This document shows positions 49,977-60,477 of a stretch of DNA of 64,000 bases, piece by piece; position 1 is the stretch's first letter; every line of letters begins with the position of its first letter. A program made the translations under genes and the position numbers. The DNA is from Sandaracinobacteroides hominis (GTDB lineage Bacteria; Pseudomonadota; Alphaproteobacteria; Sphingomonadales; Sphingomonadaceae): assembly GCF_016464365.1 (NCBI RefSeq), contig NZ_JADCUC010000009.1:1-64000 (forward strand), written 5' to 3'. The notes beneath the pieces are model-generated. The model saw only the letters and a list, made by a program, of their open reading frames with translations, ran no database searches and was not told where the DNA came from.

Positions 49977-51682
49977 GCGATCTCCTGTTTCAGGTCTTTC
50001 TTGAGGATCTTGCCGTTGGCGTTTCGGGGCAGCGGCTCGTCCCGGACGATTACCTGCACGGGCACCTTGAAGCGCGCAAGCCTCTGCGCGACGAAGGCGA
50101 TGAGTTCGGGTTCGGAGACGGCCATTTCGGGCCGGGTGGAGACGAAGGCGACGGGTTCCTCGCCCAGAACCGGGTGCGGGCGGCCGACGAGGGCGGAATC
50201 CATGACGGCCGGGTGTTCGCAGAGTATGCCCTCCACCTCTACGCAATAGATGTTCTCGCCGCCGCGGATGAGCATGTCCTTTGCACGGTCGACGATGGTG
50301 ATGAAGCCTTCGGCATCGATGCGGGCGAGATCTCCTGTGCGGACCCAGCCTTCGGGGAAGGTTTCGGCGGTGGCTTCGGGCTTGTTCCAATAGCCCTTCA
50401 CGATGTTGGGGCCGAAGCCGTAGAGCTCGCCGACTTCGTCGGGGCCGAGCACCCTGCCCTGGGCGTCGCGGATTTCGGCGTCGCAGACTGCTACCGGGGG
50501 ACCGCAGCTGTCGGGGCGGTGGAGATAATCCTCGGCCATGTGATGGCTGAAGGTGGCGCTGGTTTCCGTCATCCCCCAGCCGTTGCCGGGGGCGGAACCC
50601 TGCGCGCCGATCTGGCGGACGAGTTCGGGGGCGGATGGAGCGCCGCCGTAGGAGATGCTTTCGAGGGTGGTGAGATCATATTTGTCGCGGTCGGGGTGGG
50701 TGAGGATCTGCCAGGCGATGGTGGGGACTCCGCCGGCACCGGTGATCTTCTCGCGCTCGATGAGGGCAAGGGCTTCGCCGGCGTCGAACTTGCGCTGCAG
50801 GACGAGTTTGGCACCGGTGACGAGGCTGGGATTCAGGATCGCGTGGCTGCCTGTCGCGTGAAATAAGGGGACGGAGAGAAGCGTGGCTTTCTGCGGGCCG
50901 GCTGGGTCTGGTGAAGGGGGTACTTCGCCGCGGCGGAGGTAGCTGCGCGCGCCTGAGAAACCTGAAGACAGGATGTTGGAGCAGATGTTGCGGTGGGTGC
51001 CGAGCGCGCCCTTGGGCTTTCCGGTGGTGCCGCTGGTGTAGAAGATGGTGGCGTCGTCCTCGGGGGTGAGGAACGGGGCGGGGGTGGGTTCGTCGGGGAG
51101 GCTGGCCCAGCTTTCCGGGGGGCCTATCCGCGATTCGAGGGTTGTTGGCCCCTCTCCGCGGGTTACCAGCACGTGCTTCAGGTCCGGGAGTTCCGGCATG
51201 TGCGGGGCTATGCGCTGCCAGCGCTCGCCGTCGGTCACCAGCAGCTTTGCGCCGGAATCGGCGAGGCCATATTCGAGTTCGGCGCCGGTCCACCAGGCGT
51301 TGAGCGGGGTGACGATGGCGCCGATCAGATGGCCGGCATAGAAGGCGACCGGCCATTCGGGGATGTTGCGCATGGCGATGGCGACGCGGTCACCCTGCCC
51401 CACGCCGAGCGTGCGGAAATGGGCGGCGAGGGCGATGGTGGCGCGGCTGAAGGCCTCGAAGCTGACGCGCTGGTCTTCGTGCCCGTTGTAGTAGACGAGG
51501 AAGATGCGTTCGCCGTGCAGGCGGCCTGCGGCGAAGCAGTGCTGCAGGGTGGGCGGGGCGTTCTTCCAGGTGCGGGTGGGGCGGCCGCGGATTTCCACGG
51601 TTTCCATCTCGAAGGGTGCGCCGGGCGCAGTGAGCAGGGCGCTTGCCTGGGCGATTGTCATCGCCGGCCAGTTGTTTGTCAT
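49973..51682 (-). CDS. Acyl-CoA synthetase (class I adenylate-forming)
   Basis: A 569-residue AMP-dependent ligase of the fatty acid/aryl-CoA type. The P-loop is TIFYTSGTTGKPKGALGTH. Other motifs are GNGWGMTETSATFS, ELYGFGPNIVKGYWNKPEAT, GWVRTGDLARIDAEGFITIV and the C-terminal catalytic Lys segment RNANGKILKKDL. The ATG at 51682 has a GGGAGG ribosome site. The substrate cannot be assigned. It is downstream of the large membrane protein gene on the same strand. Confidence 0.9.
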   Translation of the reverse strand: MTNNWPAMTIAQASALLTAPGAPFEMETVEIRGRPTRTWKNAPPTLQHCFAAGRLHGERIFLVYYNGHEDQRVSFEAFSRATIALAAHFRTLGVGQGDRVAIAMRNIPEWPVAFYAGHLIGAIVTPLNAWWTGAELEYGLADSGAKLLVTDGERWQRIAPHMPELPDLKHVLVTRGEGPTTLESRIGPPESWASLPDEPTPAPFLTPEDDATIFYTSGTTGKPKGALGTHRNICSNILSSGFSGARSYLRRGEVPPSPDPAGPQKATLLSVPLFHATGSHAILNPSLVTGAKLVLQRKFDAGEALALIEREKITGAGGVPTIAWQILTHPDRDKYDLTTLESISYGGAPSAPELVRQIGAQGSAPGNGWGMTETSATFSHHMAEDYLHRPDSCGPPVAVCDAEIRDAQGRVLGPDEVGELYGFGPNIVKGYWNKPEATAETFPEGWVRTGDLARIDAEGFITIVDRAKDMLIRGGENIYCVEVEGILCEHPAVMDSALVGRPHPVLGEEPVAFVSTRPEMAVSEPELIAFVAQRLARFKVPVQVIVRDEPLPRNANGKILKKDLKQEIA

Positions 51683-51733
51683 GCGTGTCCTCCCGGCCGG
51701 CATACTGCCGTGGGCGGAGGCGAAGCCGCAACC

Positions 51734-54700
51734 CTATCCAAAACTGCGTCGGAAGCCGCCGATCATGTTGAGGACTGCCGGACCTGCCGCGAGCAGCAGG
51801 GGGACGGTGGAGACGAAGCTGTTGGCGCCCTCGATCATCAGCAGCACGAAGAAGGCGATGAGGAGCGGCAGGACGAGGGTGAGCGGCGCCTTCAGCCGGG
51901 TCCAGAGGCCATCCGGCTGGCTTTCCTGCCACATCTTCAGGCGCTTGGGCTCTTCCACGTGGCGGACGAACTGGGCGAAGCTGCGGTTCATGATGCGCGG
52001 CACCGGATCGAGGACGACGATGCCGCGGCGGACGAGCGAGCGAAGGGCATAGGCCTCGGCGATGTTGACGAGCTGGCCGTGGGCGAAGCGGTAGATGAGG
52101 ATCTGCTCGGCGCGGCTCGAGACCGACCAGAGATAGTGATAGTGCTCGATCAGCTGCGAGGCGAGGAAGTCGACGATCGCAGCCTCTGTCTGCAGATCGA
52201 GATTCTTCGTTTTCGCCCAGCTGACGATTTCGGCTGCCTGCAAGCCGATCGTGGTGTCGGGAATGATCGCCTGCACGACATGATCGGGGAGGTAGGCGAG
52301 CTCGTCGACGACGAGGCGGACGGCGGCGGTTTCCTTTTCCAGCTCCAGCCCGTCGGTGGGGCGCGGCGCGGCGCGATAGACATAGTTGGTGAACTGCTCG
52401 AGGATGCGGCTCCAGCGGATGTCCTCCGCGCTCTGCCAGCGGCTGCGCAGGGAATCTGCGTCGCTGGTTTCGCGGTGTTCGGACGATTGCAGGAAACGGT
52501 CGAGCGGGCTGAGATCGGCGAGCAGGCCGATGCGGCTGGCGCTGTCGTCTGGCTGCTTTCGCTGTTCGACGAGCAGCCGCTCTATCAGCGAGAGCGCCGT
52601 CTGTCGGCGGGCGCTGTCGCGGAAGAGCAGCTCGAAATCATAGAGCAGCAGCAGCGCCGGTGGCTTGGCGGCGGCCGGGAGCTTTACCTTGGCGGCGGCA
52701 TCCGCCGATGCGGTGGCTTCGTAGAGATCATAGGCGTTGTCGGGGCCGGCGGCGGTTATCAGCGACTGGCGCACCCAGGAGGGCGCGCCGATGGCCATGA
52801 AGCAGGGGCGCACCGTTTCCATCTTCACGCGGCGCAGGAGGCCTCCTGTCTCCTCGAGGAAGCGGGGGTAATCGACCGCCTCCAGCGCGATGCCGAAGCC
52901 GAACAGCGAGCGGCCGACCGTGTGCACCGAGAGAAGGATGAGGCCGGCGAGGATGCCGGCAAAGAGCAGCAGGAAGACCATGGCCGGGGGATTGGGGTTG
53001 CCGCGCAGCTGGCCGCCAGCCGAAGCCCAGGCGACGCTGCCGTCGTCGTTCATGGCCAGCCGGCGCGCCTCTGCCGTGAGCGAGAAGGGAAGAGGAGGGT
53101 TGGCCTTCACTTCCGGCTGCGGGGCGGCCGGTATCGGCTTGTCGCGCCAGGCGGTGCGGAAGACGCGGGTGATGCTGGCCTGTTCGGCCGCGGCGCGCTG
53201 GTGGGCATTCTGGTCTGCGCGGGTCTGCGCAGCGGCGCCAAGGCTGCGGAAATGGCCGCGGGCGTCGGTTGCGAGCGCCAGCATCGGCGCGGCTGCCAGC
53301 AGCAGCAACAGCGTGAGCATCAGGTTGCGGAAGCGGCGTTCGGTGACTTCGCTGAGCGGCGCCGTGACCGGACTGACCGGCTTGTGCAGGTCATAGAGCA
53401 GCCAGATGCTGGCGGCGGCCGCGAGGAGAAGCGCAAGCTGGCCGAAGCCGATGAGGGCCAGCAGTAGGGCGAGGCCGCCGGCCGCCGCGCCGCCGATGGA
53501 AAGCCGGCGGTAGCTGTCGCGACGGGCTTCGTCTGGCCACAGCCAGGCGAGATTGCCGATGCCGATCCGGCGGCGCGCGGCATAGAGGCAGGCGATGGCG
53601 ATGCCGCCGAGGAAGGCGAGGCCGAGCCAGATGATGGTGGCGTTGAGCGCGGCGCGGCCGGCTGCCCGGTCTGCCAGATCCTGGTCTGCGGCGCTGATCA
53701 CCGCCCAGCGGGTGCAGGGAACGCGGGCGGCGGCGAGGATGCTGTCGGCGCCTTCGTAGCTGCCGGCGATCGGGCGGGCGTGGATCACGCCGGCCTTGCA
53801 GTCGGCCCCGGTCGGTTCGGTGGCGGCGAGCATGGCGAGGGAGTCGCGGGCGGCATCGTCGAGGCCGCTTTCCAGATACTCGACATGCGCCCTGCCCCGG
53901 CGCAAGTGGAAGATGACCGGCCAGTCCGGCTCGCCCAGATCGACGACGGCAAAGCTGCTGCCGGCCTCTGTCGCGGGGGAAATCATCGACGACATGACAA
54001 AGCTGAGCACCATCACCCGCGCTTCGCTTTCGGACTGGGCGGCGGCGGCACTGCAGAAATCGAGCCGGTCGGTCACCGCCTCGCGCACCCGCTCGGGCGC
54101 GGTGGCGGGCAGTTTCTCGGTGCCGGCGGCGGCCTCGTAGGCGGCGACGCTGGCGGCGACCGTCGCCGGGCGAACCGGCACGGCGACAACCGTCTTGGCG
54201 ACGCCGTCGGGGCGGGAGCGGATCTGTTCGACGACGAAGCCGGAGGTGGGGCGGCAGGGGCCGGACATGGCGGTGGCGCCCAGGGCTGCGGAGCCGGGGT
54301 CTTCCTCGCCCACCAGCGCGCGGCGGAAATAGGCGCGGTCGGCGACATCGAAATCGGCACCGGGCTGGTCGCGGCGGGCGACGATCGGGGTATCGAGCGA
54401 CTGGCGGCCGCGGCCGTCGAGGAAGAAGAAGGTGTTGGGCTGCGGCAGATCGGTGTTGCGGTCGGCGCTGCCGGTGATGATCCGGCCAGGGGTCGTGGCG
54501 CGGGCGGGATCGGGGCGCAGCAGCGCCAGTGTCGGGTTCATCGGCGCCTTCAGCTGTGCCGCGAGTTCCCCGTGCATGGCGCCGGCAAGCCTATCCGCCT
54601 GCACCACCATCGCCTGTCGCGCCGCCGAGCGGGCGGAAATCACATCCCAGGCGAGGATCAGGGCGGCGGCGGCAATGGCGGTTGCAAGGATCAGGCCGGC

Positions 54701-55795
54701 GAAGATGCCGGAGAGCTCCAGCCGGCGGATGCCATCGACCGGGCCGAGGAAGGCGAGCTTGATGACCGGGGTGAGCGCCAGCAGCATGGCCAGCGCCAGT
54801 GCGAAGGCCAGGGCTGCAGCGCCGGTGAAGTCGACGTCGAAGAGGCCTCCCCTGGCCGGCGCGATGCCGACGACGTAGAAATCGATGGTGCGGTCTGTCG
54901 CGGCGATGCTGACCGGGTAGAGATAGAGGCGATAGGGACGGCCGGCTATGCGGCTGTCCACGGGGACGAGGGCGTCGGGCGCGGATTGCTGGCCGAGCGC
55001 GCTGACGAGGTTGGCCGCCGAGCCTGTGGAATCGAGCTTGGCGGCGGCTTCGGCAATCTGCACGGTCTGGTCGCGGAGCCTTGGCAGTTCGTTGAGACTG
55101 CGGACGGGGATTTCCGGGCGACCGATCTGGGCGACCACTTTCAGCGGCGGCAGCTTGTCGTCGTCGGCGGTGACGGAGGCACCGTTGACGATCAGCACAT
55201 GTTCGAAGCTGTCGGGCAGGCTGAGCACCGATTCCAGCGGAAGGTCGCGGATGGCATAGTAGATGGGTCCGCTGGTGCCGGCGGGCAGCACCTGCTGCTG
55301 CGCGACGACGCGGTTGTAATAGGGATCGGGGGTGGCGGGAGGCGCATCGAGCGCGACCCCGCGCACCGTCATCTTGCCATCGACGATATCGACGCAGCGG
55401 CTGGCGATGGAAGGCGTGCAGCCCTTTGCTTCCTTGTCGTCGTCCGCAGGGGGTTGCCCGGCCTGCGGCGGCGGGGCCGGGGCGGTGGTGGAATAGGTGA
55501 TGGCGAAGCGGCCGATTTCGGGGTGATAGAGGCTGAGCCGGCCGCCGGAGCCGGCGTGGAAGAGGTTGGTCTTGGCGACCTGATGCGCGGTGTCGGGCCA
55601 GCTGCGGAAATTGGTGGCGACGATGGAGACCTCGCGGACGGCGCCCATGTCTCCGGAGCGGGTGCGGTTGCTGTCTGTCGCGTAGAGCCAGAAGGCTAGA
55701 CCTGCCGCGATCAGCAGCACCATCAGGGTGATGAAGCGCAGCCATGCGGGCGTGCCCGCGACGGGAGTCGATGCTGCTTCGCCTGATTCCGCCAA
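51734..55795 (-). CDS. Giant membrane protein with Cache-like sensor and degenerate NTPase-like domain
   Basis: A 1353-residue protein of unknown function. Residues 18-38 form a membrane helix, followed by an extracytoplasmic region to about 320 and two helices at 324-386. A second extracytoplasmic region at about 390-710 contains a Cache-like segment (FDVADRAYFRRALVGEEDPG, then GFVVEQIRSRPDG). Further helices lie at about 716-737, 769-843 and 939-957. Residues 990-1290 look like a STAND/AAA-type region: MAIGAPSWVRQSLITA sits where a P-loop would be but lacks GK[ST], LLLLYDFELLF is Walker-B-like, and EQILIYRFAHGQLVNI begins a winged-helix-like part. Two C-terminal helices follow (about 1300-1345). 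Confidence 0.7.
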   Translation of the reverse strand: MAESGEAASTPVAGTPAWLRFITLMVLLIAAGLAFWLYATDSNRTRSGDMGAVREVSIVATNFRSWPDTAHQVAKTNLFHAGSGGRLSLYHPEIGRFAITYSTTAPAPPPQAGQPPADDDKEAKGCTPSIASRCVDIVDGKMTVRGVALDAPPATPDPYYNRVVAQQQVLPAGTSGPIYYAIRDLPLESVLSLPDSFEHVLIVNGASVTADDDKLPPLKVVAQIGRPEIPVRSLNELPRLRDQTVQIAEAAAKLDSTGSAANLVSALGQQSAPDALVPVDSRIAGRPYRLYLYPVSIAATDRTIDFYVVGIAPARGGLFDVDFTGAAALAFALALAMLLALTPVIKLAFLGPVDGIRRLELSGIFAGLILATAIAAAALILAWDVISARSAARQAMVVQADRLAGAMHGELAAQLKAPMNPTLALLRPDPARATTPGRIITGSADRNTDLPQPNTFFFLDGRGRQSLDTPIVARRDQPGADFDVADRAYFRRALVGEEDPGSAALGATAMSGPCRPTSGFVVEQIRSRPDGVAKTVVAVPVRPATVAASVAAYEAAAGTEKLPATAPERVREAVTDRLDFCSAAAAQSESEARVMVLSFVMSSMISPATEAGSSFAVVDLGEPDWPVIFHLRRGRAHVEYLESGLDDAARDSLAMLAATEPTGADCKAGVIHARPIAGSYEGADSILAAARVPCTRWAVISAADQDLADRAAGRAALNATIIWLGLAFLGGIAIACLYAARRRIGIGNLAWLWPDEARRDSYRRLSIGGAAAGGLALLLALIGFGQLALLLAAAASIWLLYDLHKPVSPVTAPLSEVTERRFRNLMLTLLLLLAAAPMLALATDARGHFRSLGAAAQTRADQNAHQRAAAEQASITRVFRTAWRDKPIPAAPQPEVKANPPLPFSLTAEARRLAMNDDGSVAWASAGGQLRGNPNPPAMVFLLLFAGILAGLILLSVHTVGRSLFGFGIALEAVDYPRFLEETGGLLRRVKMETVRPCFMAIGAPSWVRQSLITAAGPDNAYDLYEATASADAAAKVKLPAAAKPPALLLLYDFELLFRDSARRQTALSLIERLLVEQRKQPDDSASRIGLLADLSPLDRFLQSSEHRETSDADSLRSRWQSAEDIRWSRILEQFTNYVYRAAPRPTDGLELEKETAAVRLVVDELAYLPDHVVQAIIPDTTIGLQAAEIVSWAKTKNLDLQTEAAIVDFLASQLIEHYHYLWSVSSRAEQILIYRFAHGQLVNIAEAYALRSLVRRGIVVLDPVPRIMNRSFAQFVRHVEEPKRLKMWQESQPDGLWTRLKAPLTLVLPLLIAFFVLLMIEGANSFVSTVPLLLAAGPAVLNMIGGFRRSFG

Positions 55796-55917
55796 CGGCT
55801 TTCCCCCGGGCAGGCCCCCGCCCGCTGTTAGTGTTAACGAATTTCCGCCCGAACGCTGTTCAAGTCAAGCGAAGGCGGGGGCTGGGCGCTGGGCGGCGGC
55901 TGCGCTAGGGGTTCGAA

Positions 55918-58710
55918 ATGGCCAATCCTCCGCATCTCTGGCTGATCGACGGCTCGGGTTTCATCTTTCGCGCCTATCATCGCCTGCCGCCGCTGACCGA
56001 CCCGGAGGGGACGCCGGTGGGGGCTGTTTTCGGCTTTACCTCGATGCTGTGGAACCTGATCGAGGGGGCGCGGAAATCGCCTGAGGATGACTATCTGGCC
56101 GTGATACTCGATGCCGGGAAGCATAGTTTCCGGCATGATCTCTATGCCGACTACAAGGCGAACCGGCCCGATCCGCCGGAGGATCTGCTGCCGCAGTTTC
56201 CGCTGATCCGCGACGCCGTGAACGCCTTGGGCGTGCCCTGCATCGAGAAGGCGGATTTTGAGGCGGACGACCTGATCGCCTCTTATGCGGAGGCGGCGAT
56301 TGCGGCGGGGATGGCCGTTACCATCGTTTCCTCGGACAAGGATCTGATGCAGCTGGTGCGGCCGGGGCTGACCCTGCTGGACACGATGCAGAACAAGCGC
56401 TTCGGCGAGGCCGAGGTGCAGGAGAAATGGGGGGTGCCGCCCACCGCGCTGCTGGAGGTGCTGGCACTGATGGGCGACAGTGTCGACAATGTGCCCGGCG
56501 TGCCGGGGGTTGGGCCGAAGACTGCCGCCGATCTGGTGAACCAGTTCGGGACGGTGGAAGGCGTGCTGGCGAACCTGGACCAGATCAAGCGGCCGAAGCT
56601 GCGGGAGAATCTGGAGATCCATGCCGAGGCGGCGCGGCTGTCGCGGGTGCTGGTGGATCTGAAGCGCGACATGCCCTTGGAGCCGCCGCTGGAGGCTTTG
56701 AAGCTGGAGGGCGGCGAGGACCGGGAGAAGCTGGCGGCGTTCCTCGCGAAACATGGATTCAGATCACTGCTGGCGAAGCTGGGGGATGTGGGGCGGTCGG
56801 CGGCCTCGACGATTGCAAAGCCGAAGGAAGAGCTGGAGGCGGATGCGCCGGCCGACGTGCCGTTCGACCTGGACAGCTATGAGACGGTGGTGACGCTGGA
56901 GCGGCTGCACTGGTGGCTGGATGAAGCGCGGCGCGTGGGTGTGGTCGCATTCGACACCGAGACGACGAGCCTGGATGCGATGCGGGCCGATCTGGTGGGT
57001 TTCTCGCTGGCGACCGCTGCCGGCAAGGCCTGCTATGTGCCGGTGGGGCATGTTTCGGGCACCGGGCTGCTGGCGGAGCCGGTGGAGCAGCTGTCTGTGG
57101 GGCTGGCGCTGGAGCCGTTGAAAGCACTTCTGGAAGACCCTGCCGTGCTGAAGGTGGGGCAGAATCTGAAGTATGACATGCTGGTGCTGGCCCGGCATGG
57201 AATCTCCATTGCGCCGTTCGACGATACGATGCTGCTGTCCTATGCGCTGGCGGGCGGGATGCCGGGCGGGCATGGGATGGACGAGCTGTCGCAGCGGCAT
57301 CTGGGGCATACGCCGGTGCAGTTCGGCGAAGTGGCGGGACAGGGTAAAAGCTTCATCGGCTTTGCCGCCGTGGGCCTGCCGCAGGCGACCCGCTATGCAG
57401 CCGAGGATGCCGATGTGACGCTGCGGCTGTGGCAGAAGCTGAAGCCGCGGCTGTGGCGGGAGCAGGTGACGCGCCCCTATGAATGGTGCGACCGGCCGCT
57501 GGTGCCGGTGCTGGCGCGGATGGAGCGCGCCGGCGTGCAGGTGGACCGGGTGGAGCTGGCGCGGATGTCCGCCGAGTTTGCCGGCGAGATGGCGCGGCTG
57601 GAGGGCGAGGTGCATGGTCTCGCCGGGCAGCCCTTCACGCTGGGCAGCCCGAAGCAGCTGGGCGACATATTGTTCGAGAAGATGGGATTGCCGGGCGGGA
57701 AGAAGGGCAAATCCGGGCAATATTCGACCGACGTGACCGAGATGGAGCGGCTGGCCGGCGACGGTGTGGAGATTGCGCGGAAGATCCTGGACTGGCGGCA
57801 GGTTTCGAAGCTGCGCTCTACCTATACGGAAGCCTTGCAGCAGCAGATCAACCCGGAGACCGGGCGGGTGCACACCAGCTATTCGATGGCGGTGGCGTCT
57901 ACCGGGCGGCTGGCTTCTACCGATCCGAACCTGCAGAATATTCCCATCCGCACCGAGATGGGGCGGCGGATTCGCGATGCCTTCGTGGCGGAGCCGGGGA
58001 ATGTGATCCTGGCGGCGGACTATAACCAGATCGAGCTGCGGCTGATGGCGCATATCGCCGAGGTGCCGGAGCTGAAGGCGGCCTATGCGAACGGCGACGA
58101 CATCCATGCGCTGACGGCGCGGCAGATTTTCGGGCTGGCACCGGACGCGCCGGTGGACCGGGATGCGCGCGGGCGGGCGAAGACGATCAACTTCTCGATC
58201 ATCTATGGGATTTCCGCATTCGGGCTGGCGCAGCGGCTGGGGATCGGGCGGGGCGAGGCTGCCGATTTTATCGAGCGTTATCTGGACCGCTATCCGGGCA
58301 TTCGCCGCTATATGGCGGAGACCGTGCACAAGGTGCGCGAGGATGCCTTCGTGACGACGCTGTATGGCCGGCGAATCCATGTGCCGATGATTCGATCCAA
58401 GGTGCAATCGGAGCGGGCCGGGGCCGAGCGGGCGGCGATCAATGCGCCTGTGCAGGGGACGGCGGCCGATATCATCAAGCGGGCGATGGTGCGGATGGAC
58501 GACGCACTTGCGGAGGCCGGCTTGACGCGGACGCGGATGCTGCTTCAGGTGCACGATGAACTGGTGTTCGAGGTGGCCGAGGGGGAAATTGCCCGGGCAT
58601 CCGAGGTCATCCGGGAAGTTATGGAATCTGCCGCTGGTCCGGCGCTTCAGCTGACTGTTCCGCTGGGGGTCGAGATCGGAACCGGGGCAAATTGGGGAGC
58701 CGCACATTGA
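55918..58710 (+). CDS. polA: DNA polymerase I
   Basis: A 930-residue family A polymerase for repair and Okazaki-fragment processing. The 5'-3' exonuclease domain (1-290) starts with LWLIDGSGFIFRAYHR and holds VSSDKDLMQLV and GVPGVGPKTAADLV. The 3'-5' exonuclease domain has VVAFDTETTSLDA near residue 342, so proofreading residues are present. The polymerase domain has the motif A region AADYNQIELRLMAHIAE near 700, motif B ARGRAKTINFSIIYG and motif C QVHDELVFEV near 877. The length is normal. The stop overlaps the next gene's TTG start. Confidence 0.97.
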   Translation: MANPPHLWLIDGSGFIFRAYHRLPPLTDPEGTPVGAVFGFTSMLWNLIEGARKSPEDDYLAVILDAGKHSFRHDLYADYKANRPDPPEDLLPQFPLIRDAVNALGVPCIEKADFEADDLIASYAEAAIAAGMAVTIVSSDKDLMQLVRPGLTLLDTMQNKRFGEAEVQEKWGVPPTALLEVLALMGDSVDNVPGVPGVGPKTAADLVNQFGTVEGVLANLDQIKRPKLRENLEIHAEAARLSRVLVDLKRDMPLEPPLEALKLEGGEDREKLAAFLAKHGFRSLLAKLGDVGRSAASTIAKPKEELEADAPADVPFDLDSYETVVTLERLHWWLDEARRVGVVAFDTETTSLDAMRADLVGFSLATAAGKACYVPVGHVSGTGLLAEPVEQLSVGLALEPLKALLEDPAVLKVGQNLKYDMLVLARHGISIAPFDDTMLLSYALAGGMPGGHGMDELSQRHLGHTPVQFGEVAGQGKSFIGFAAVGLPQATRYAAEDADVTLRLWQKLKPRLWREQVTRPYEWCDRPLVPVLARMERAGVQVDRVELARMSAEFAGEMARLEGEVHGLAGQPFTLGSPKQLGDILFEKMGLPGGKKGKSGQYSTDVTEMERLAGDGVEIARKILDWRQVSKLRSTYTEALQQQINPETGRVHTSYSMAVASTGRLASTDPNLQNIPIRTEMGRRIRDAFVAEPGNVILAADYNQIELRLMAHIAEVPELKAAYANGDDIHALTARQIFGLAPDAPVDRDARGRAKTINFSIIYGISAFGLAQRLGIGRGEAADFIERYLDRYPGIRRYMAETVHKVREDAFVTTLYGRRIHVPMIRSKVQSERAGAERAAINAPVQGTAADIIKRAMVRMDDALAEAGLTRTRMLLQVHDELVFEVAEGEIARASEVIREVMESAAGPALQLTVPLGVEIGTGANWGAAH

Positions 58711-59489
58711 AGCCTTTCGTTCTGCTTTCGCCTGCCCTGCTGATCGCGGCCTGCGCCACGGCGCAAACGGCACCGACACCGCCTGCGCCGCCGGCTGCGC
58801 CCGCTGCTCCGGCCGCGCCGATGGCGCCTGAGCCGCCCGTTGCCCCGGCCGCCGCGCCGGCCGGCCCGGCGCAGCAGGCGCCGGTGCTGCCGCTGCGCGC
58901 GCCCAAGACCTTCATCTGCTCGGATGGGCAGACGGGGACGATCGACCATGACGAGGCCGCCGGAATCCTGCGCGTGGTGCGCGACGGCGAGGTGCTGGCG
59001 CTGCAGGAGCTGGTGGGGACGACGCCGAAGCGCTTTGTGACCGGGGCCGATACTGTCGATCTGGACGGCAATACCGCGATCATCCGCCGGGGATTTGGCC
59101 GCAAGGCGCAGGCTGTGGCGACCTGCAAGCAGCTACCGGATGCGCCGGTGCGCGGAACGATCTGGGGCACGGTGAACAAGCTGGACCGGATGGCGCTGCC
59201 CAGCGGATCGAAGGTGAAGGTACTGCTGGTGGATGCCGCGCGCGCCGATGCGCCTGGCGTGGAGCTGGCGTCGATTTCGATCGTGACGCGCGGCAACCAG
59301 GTGCCGCTGAACTATCTGCTGACCTATCCGGAGAATCTGGAGCCCAAGCCGATGACCTATCGGCTGCAGGCGCGGATCGAGGCGCCGGACGGCAAGCTGA
59401 TGTTTATCACCGACACCGCTACCTTCGTGCTGGAGTCGGAGAAGCCGCAGCCGCCGGTCGAGCTGATGGTTGTGCGGGCGGGCGGCTGA
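58707..59489 (+). CDS. YbaY-like lipoprotein
   Basis: A 260-residue predicted lipoprotein. The TTG start at 58707 overlaps the polA stop (TTGA) and gives (M)KPFVLLSPALLIAACATAQ with a lipobox LIAAC, Cys16. An Ala/Pro-rich linker (residues 20-60) is followed by an unassigned domain with ICSDGQTGTIDHDE, and from about residue 150 a YbaY/YscW-type beta domain (RGTIWGTVNKLDRMALPSGS, ASISIVTRGNQVPLNYLLTY, MTYRLQARIEAPDGKLMFIT). The cellular role is unknown. Confidence 0.78.
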   Translation: MKPFVLLSPALLIAACATAQTAPTPPAPPAAPAAPAAPMAPEPPVAPAAAPAGPAQQAPVLPLRAPKTFICSDGQTGTIDHDEAAGILRVVRDGEVLALQELVGTTPKRFVTGADTVDLDGNTAIIRRGFGRKAQAVATCKQLPDAPVRGTIWGTVNKLDRMALPSGSKVKVLLVDAARADAPGVELASISIVTRGNQVPLNYLLTYPENLEPKPMTYRLQARIEAPDGKLMFITDTATFVLESEKPQPPVELMVVRAGG

Positions 59490-59564
59490 GCGGGCGTTTT
59501 GCCTTGAAACGCCGGGCGCAGCCCGCACGTGCGATTGCGCGCCCCAGCTGATGCGAGGACCTGC

Positions 59565-60467
59565 GTGGAACGCGAAACTGCACTGAACGGCTGGCTTGTC
59601 GTGGACAAGCCGGTGGGTCCGACGTCTGCGCAGGTGGTCGGCAAGCTGAAGTGGGCGCTCAGGAACGGCGGGCATGGGAAGCCGAAGATCGGGCATGGGG
59701 GGACTTTGGACCCGCTGGCCTCTGGCGTGTTGCCGATTGCACTGGGCGAGGCAACGAAGCTGGCGGGGTATCTGCTGAACGGGCCGAAGGCCTATCGGTT
59801 CACGCTGGCGTTCGGGGCGGCGACGGCGACCGACGATGCCGAGGGTGCGATTGTGGCAACCAGCGATGTGCGGCCCGATGCGGCGGCGATTGCGGCCGTG
59901 CTGCCGGCCTTCACCGGGCCGATCCGGCAGCGGCCGCCGGCCTATTCGGCGCTGAAGGTGGACGGAGAGCGCGCCTATGCCCTGGCGCGGGCCGGGGAGG
60001 CGGTGGAGCTGGCCGAGCGGGAGGTGACGATCCTGCAGCTGACATGCGAATCGGTGGAGGCTGACGCTGCGACCTTCCATGTGCGGTGTACGAAAGGCAC
60101 CTATGTGCGGAGCCTGGCGCGGGATCTGGCGCTGGCTTTGGGCAGCGTGGGGCATGTTTCGGCGCTGAGGCGCACGGAAGCGGGGCCTTTCCGGCTGGAA
60201 CAGGCGCTGAGCCTAGACAAATGCGTGGAAGTCGTGCATGGCCCCGCGCCTGAACAGGCCCTTTTGCCACTGACAGCCGGACTGGACGACATCCCGGTCC
60301 TGACTGTCGACCCTCAGGAAGCTGCCGCGCTGAAGCAAGGGCGACGCATTCTGAGGCCCCGCGTAAAGCCCGGCCAATATATCGCAACCCTCGGGCCTGT
60401 TCCGGTTGCGCTGGTGGAGGTTTTGCAAGGCGATGTGAAAGTCGTGAGGGGATTCAACCTGCTGTAG
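59565..60467 (+). CDS. truB: tRNA pseudouridine(55) synthase
   Basis: A 300-residue pseudouridine synthase modifying U55 in the T loop. The start is the GTG at 59565 with GAGGA at 59555-59559 ([20 protein letters not shown]). The catalytic Asp is in [15 protein letters not shown]. Other motifs are [20 protein letters not shown] and [15 protein letters not shown]. It precedes rpsO and pnp, the common bacterial order. Confidence 0.95.
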   Translation: MERETALNGWLVVDKPVGPTSAQVVGKLKWALRNGGHGKPKIGHGGTLDPLASGVLPIALGEATKLAGYLLNGPKAYRFTLAFGAATATDDAEGAIVATSDVRPDAAAIAAVLPAFTGPIRQRPPAYSALKVDGERAYALARAGEAVELAEREVTILQLTCESVEADAATFHVRCTKGTYVRSLARDLALALGSVGHVSALRRTEAGPFRLEQALSLDKCVEVVHGPAPEQALLPLTAGLDDIPVLTVDPQEAAALKQGRRILRPRVKPGQYIATLGPVPVALVEVLQGDVKVVRGFNLL

Positions 60468-60477
60468 GAGATCCACG

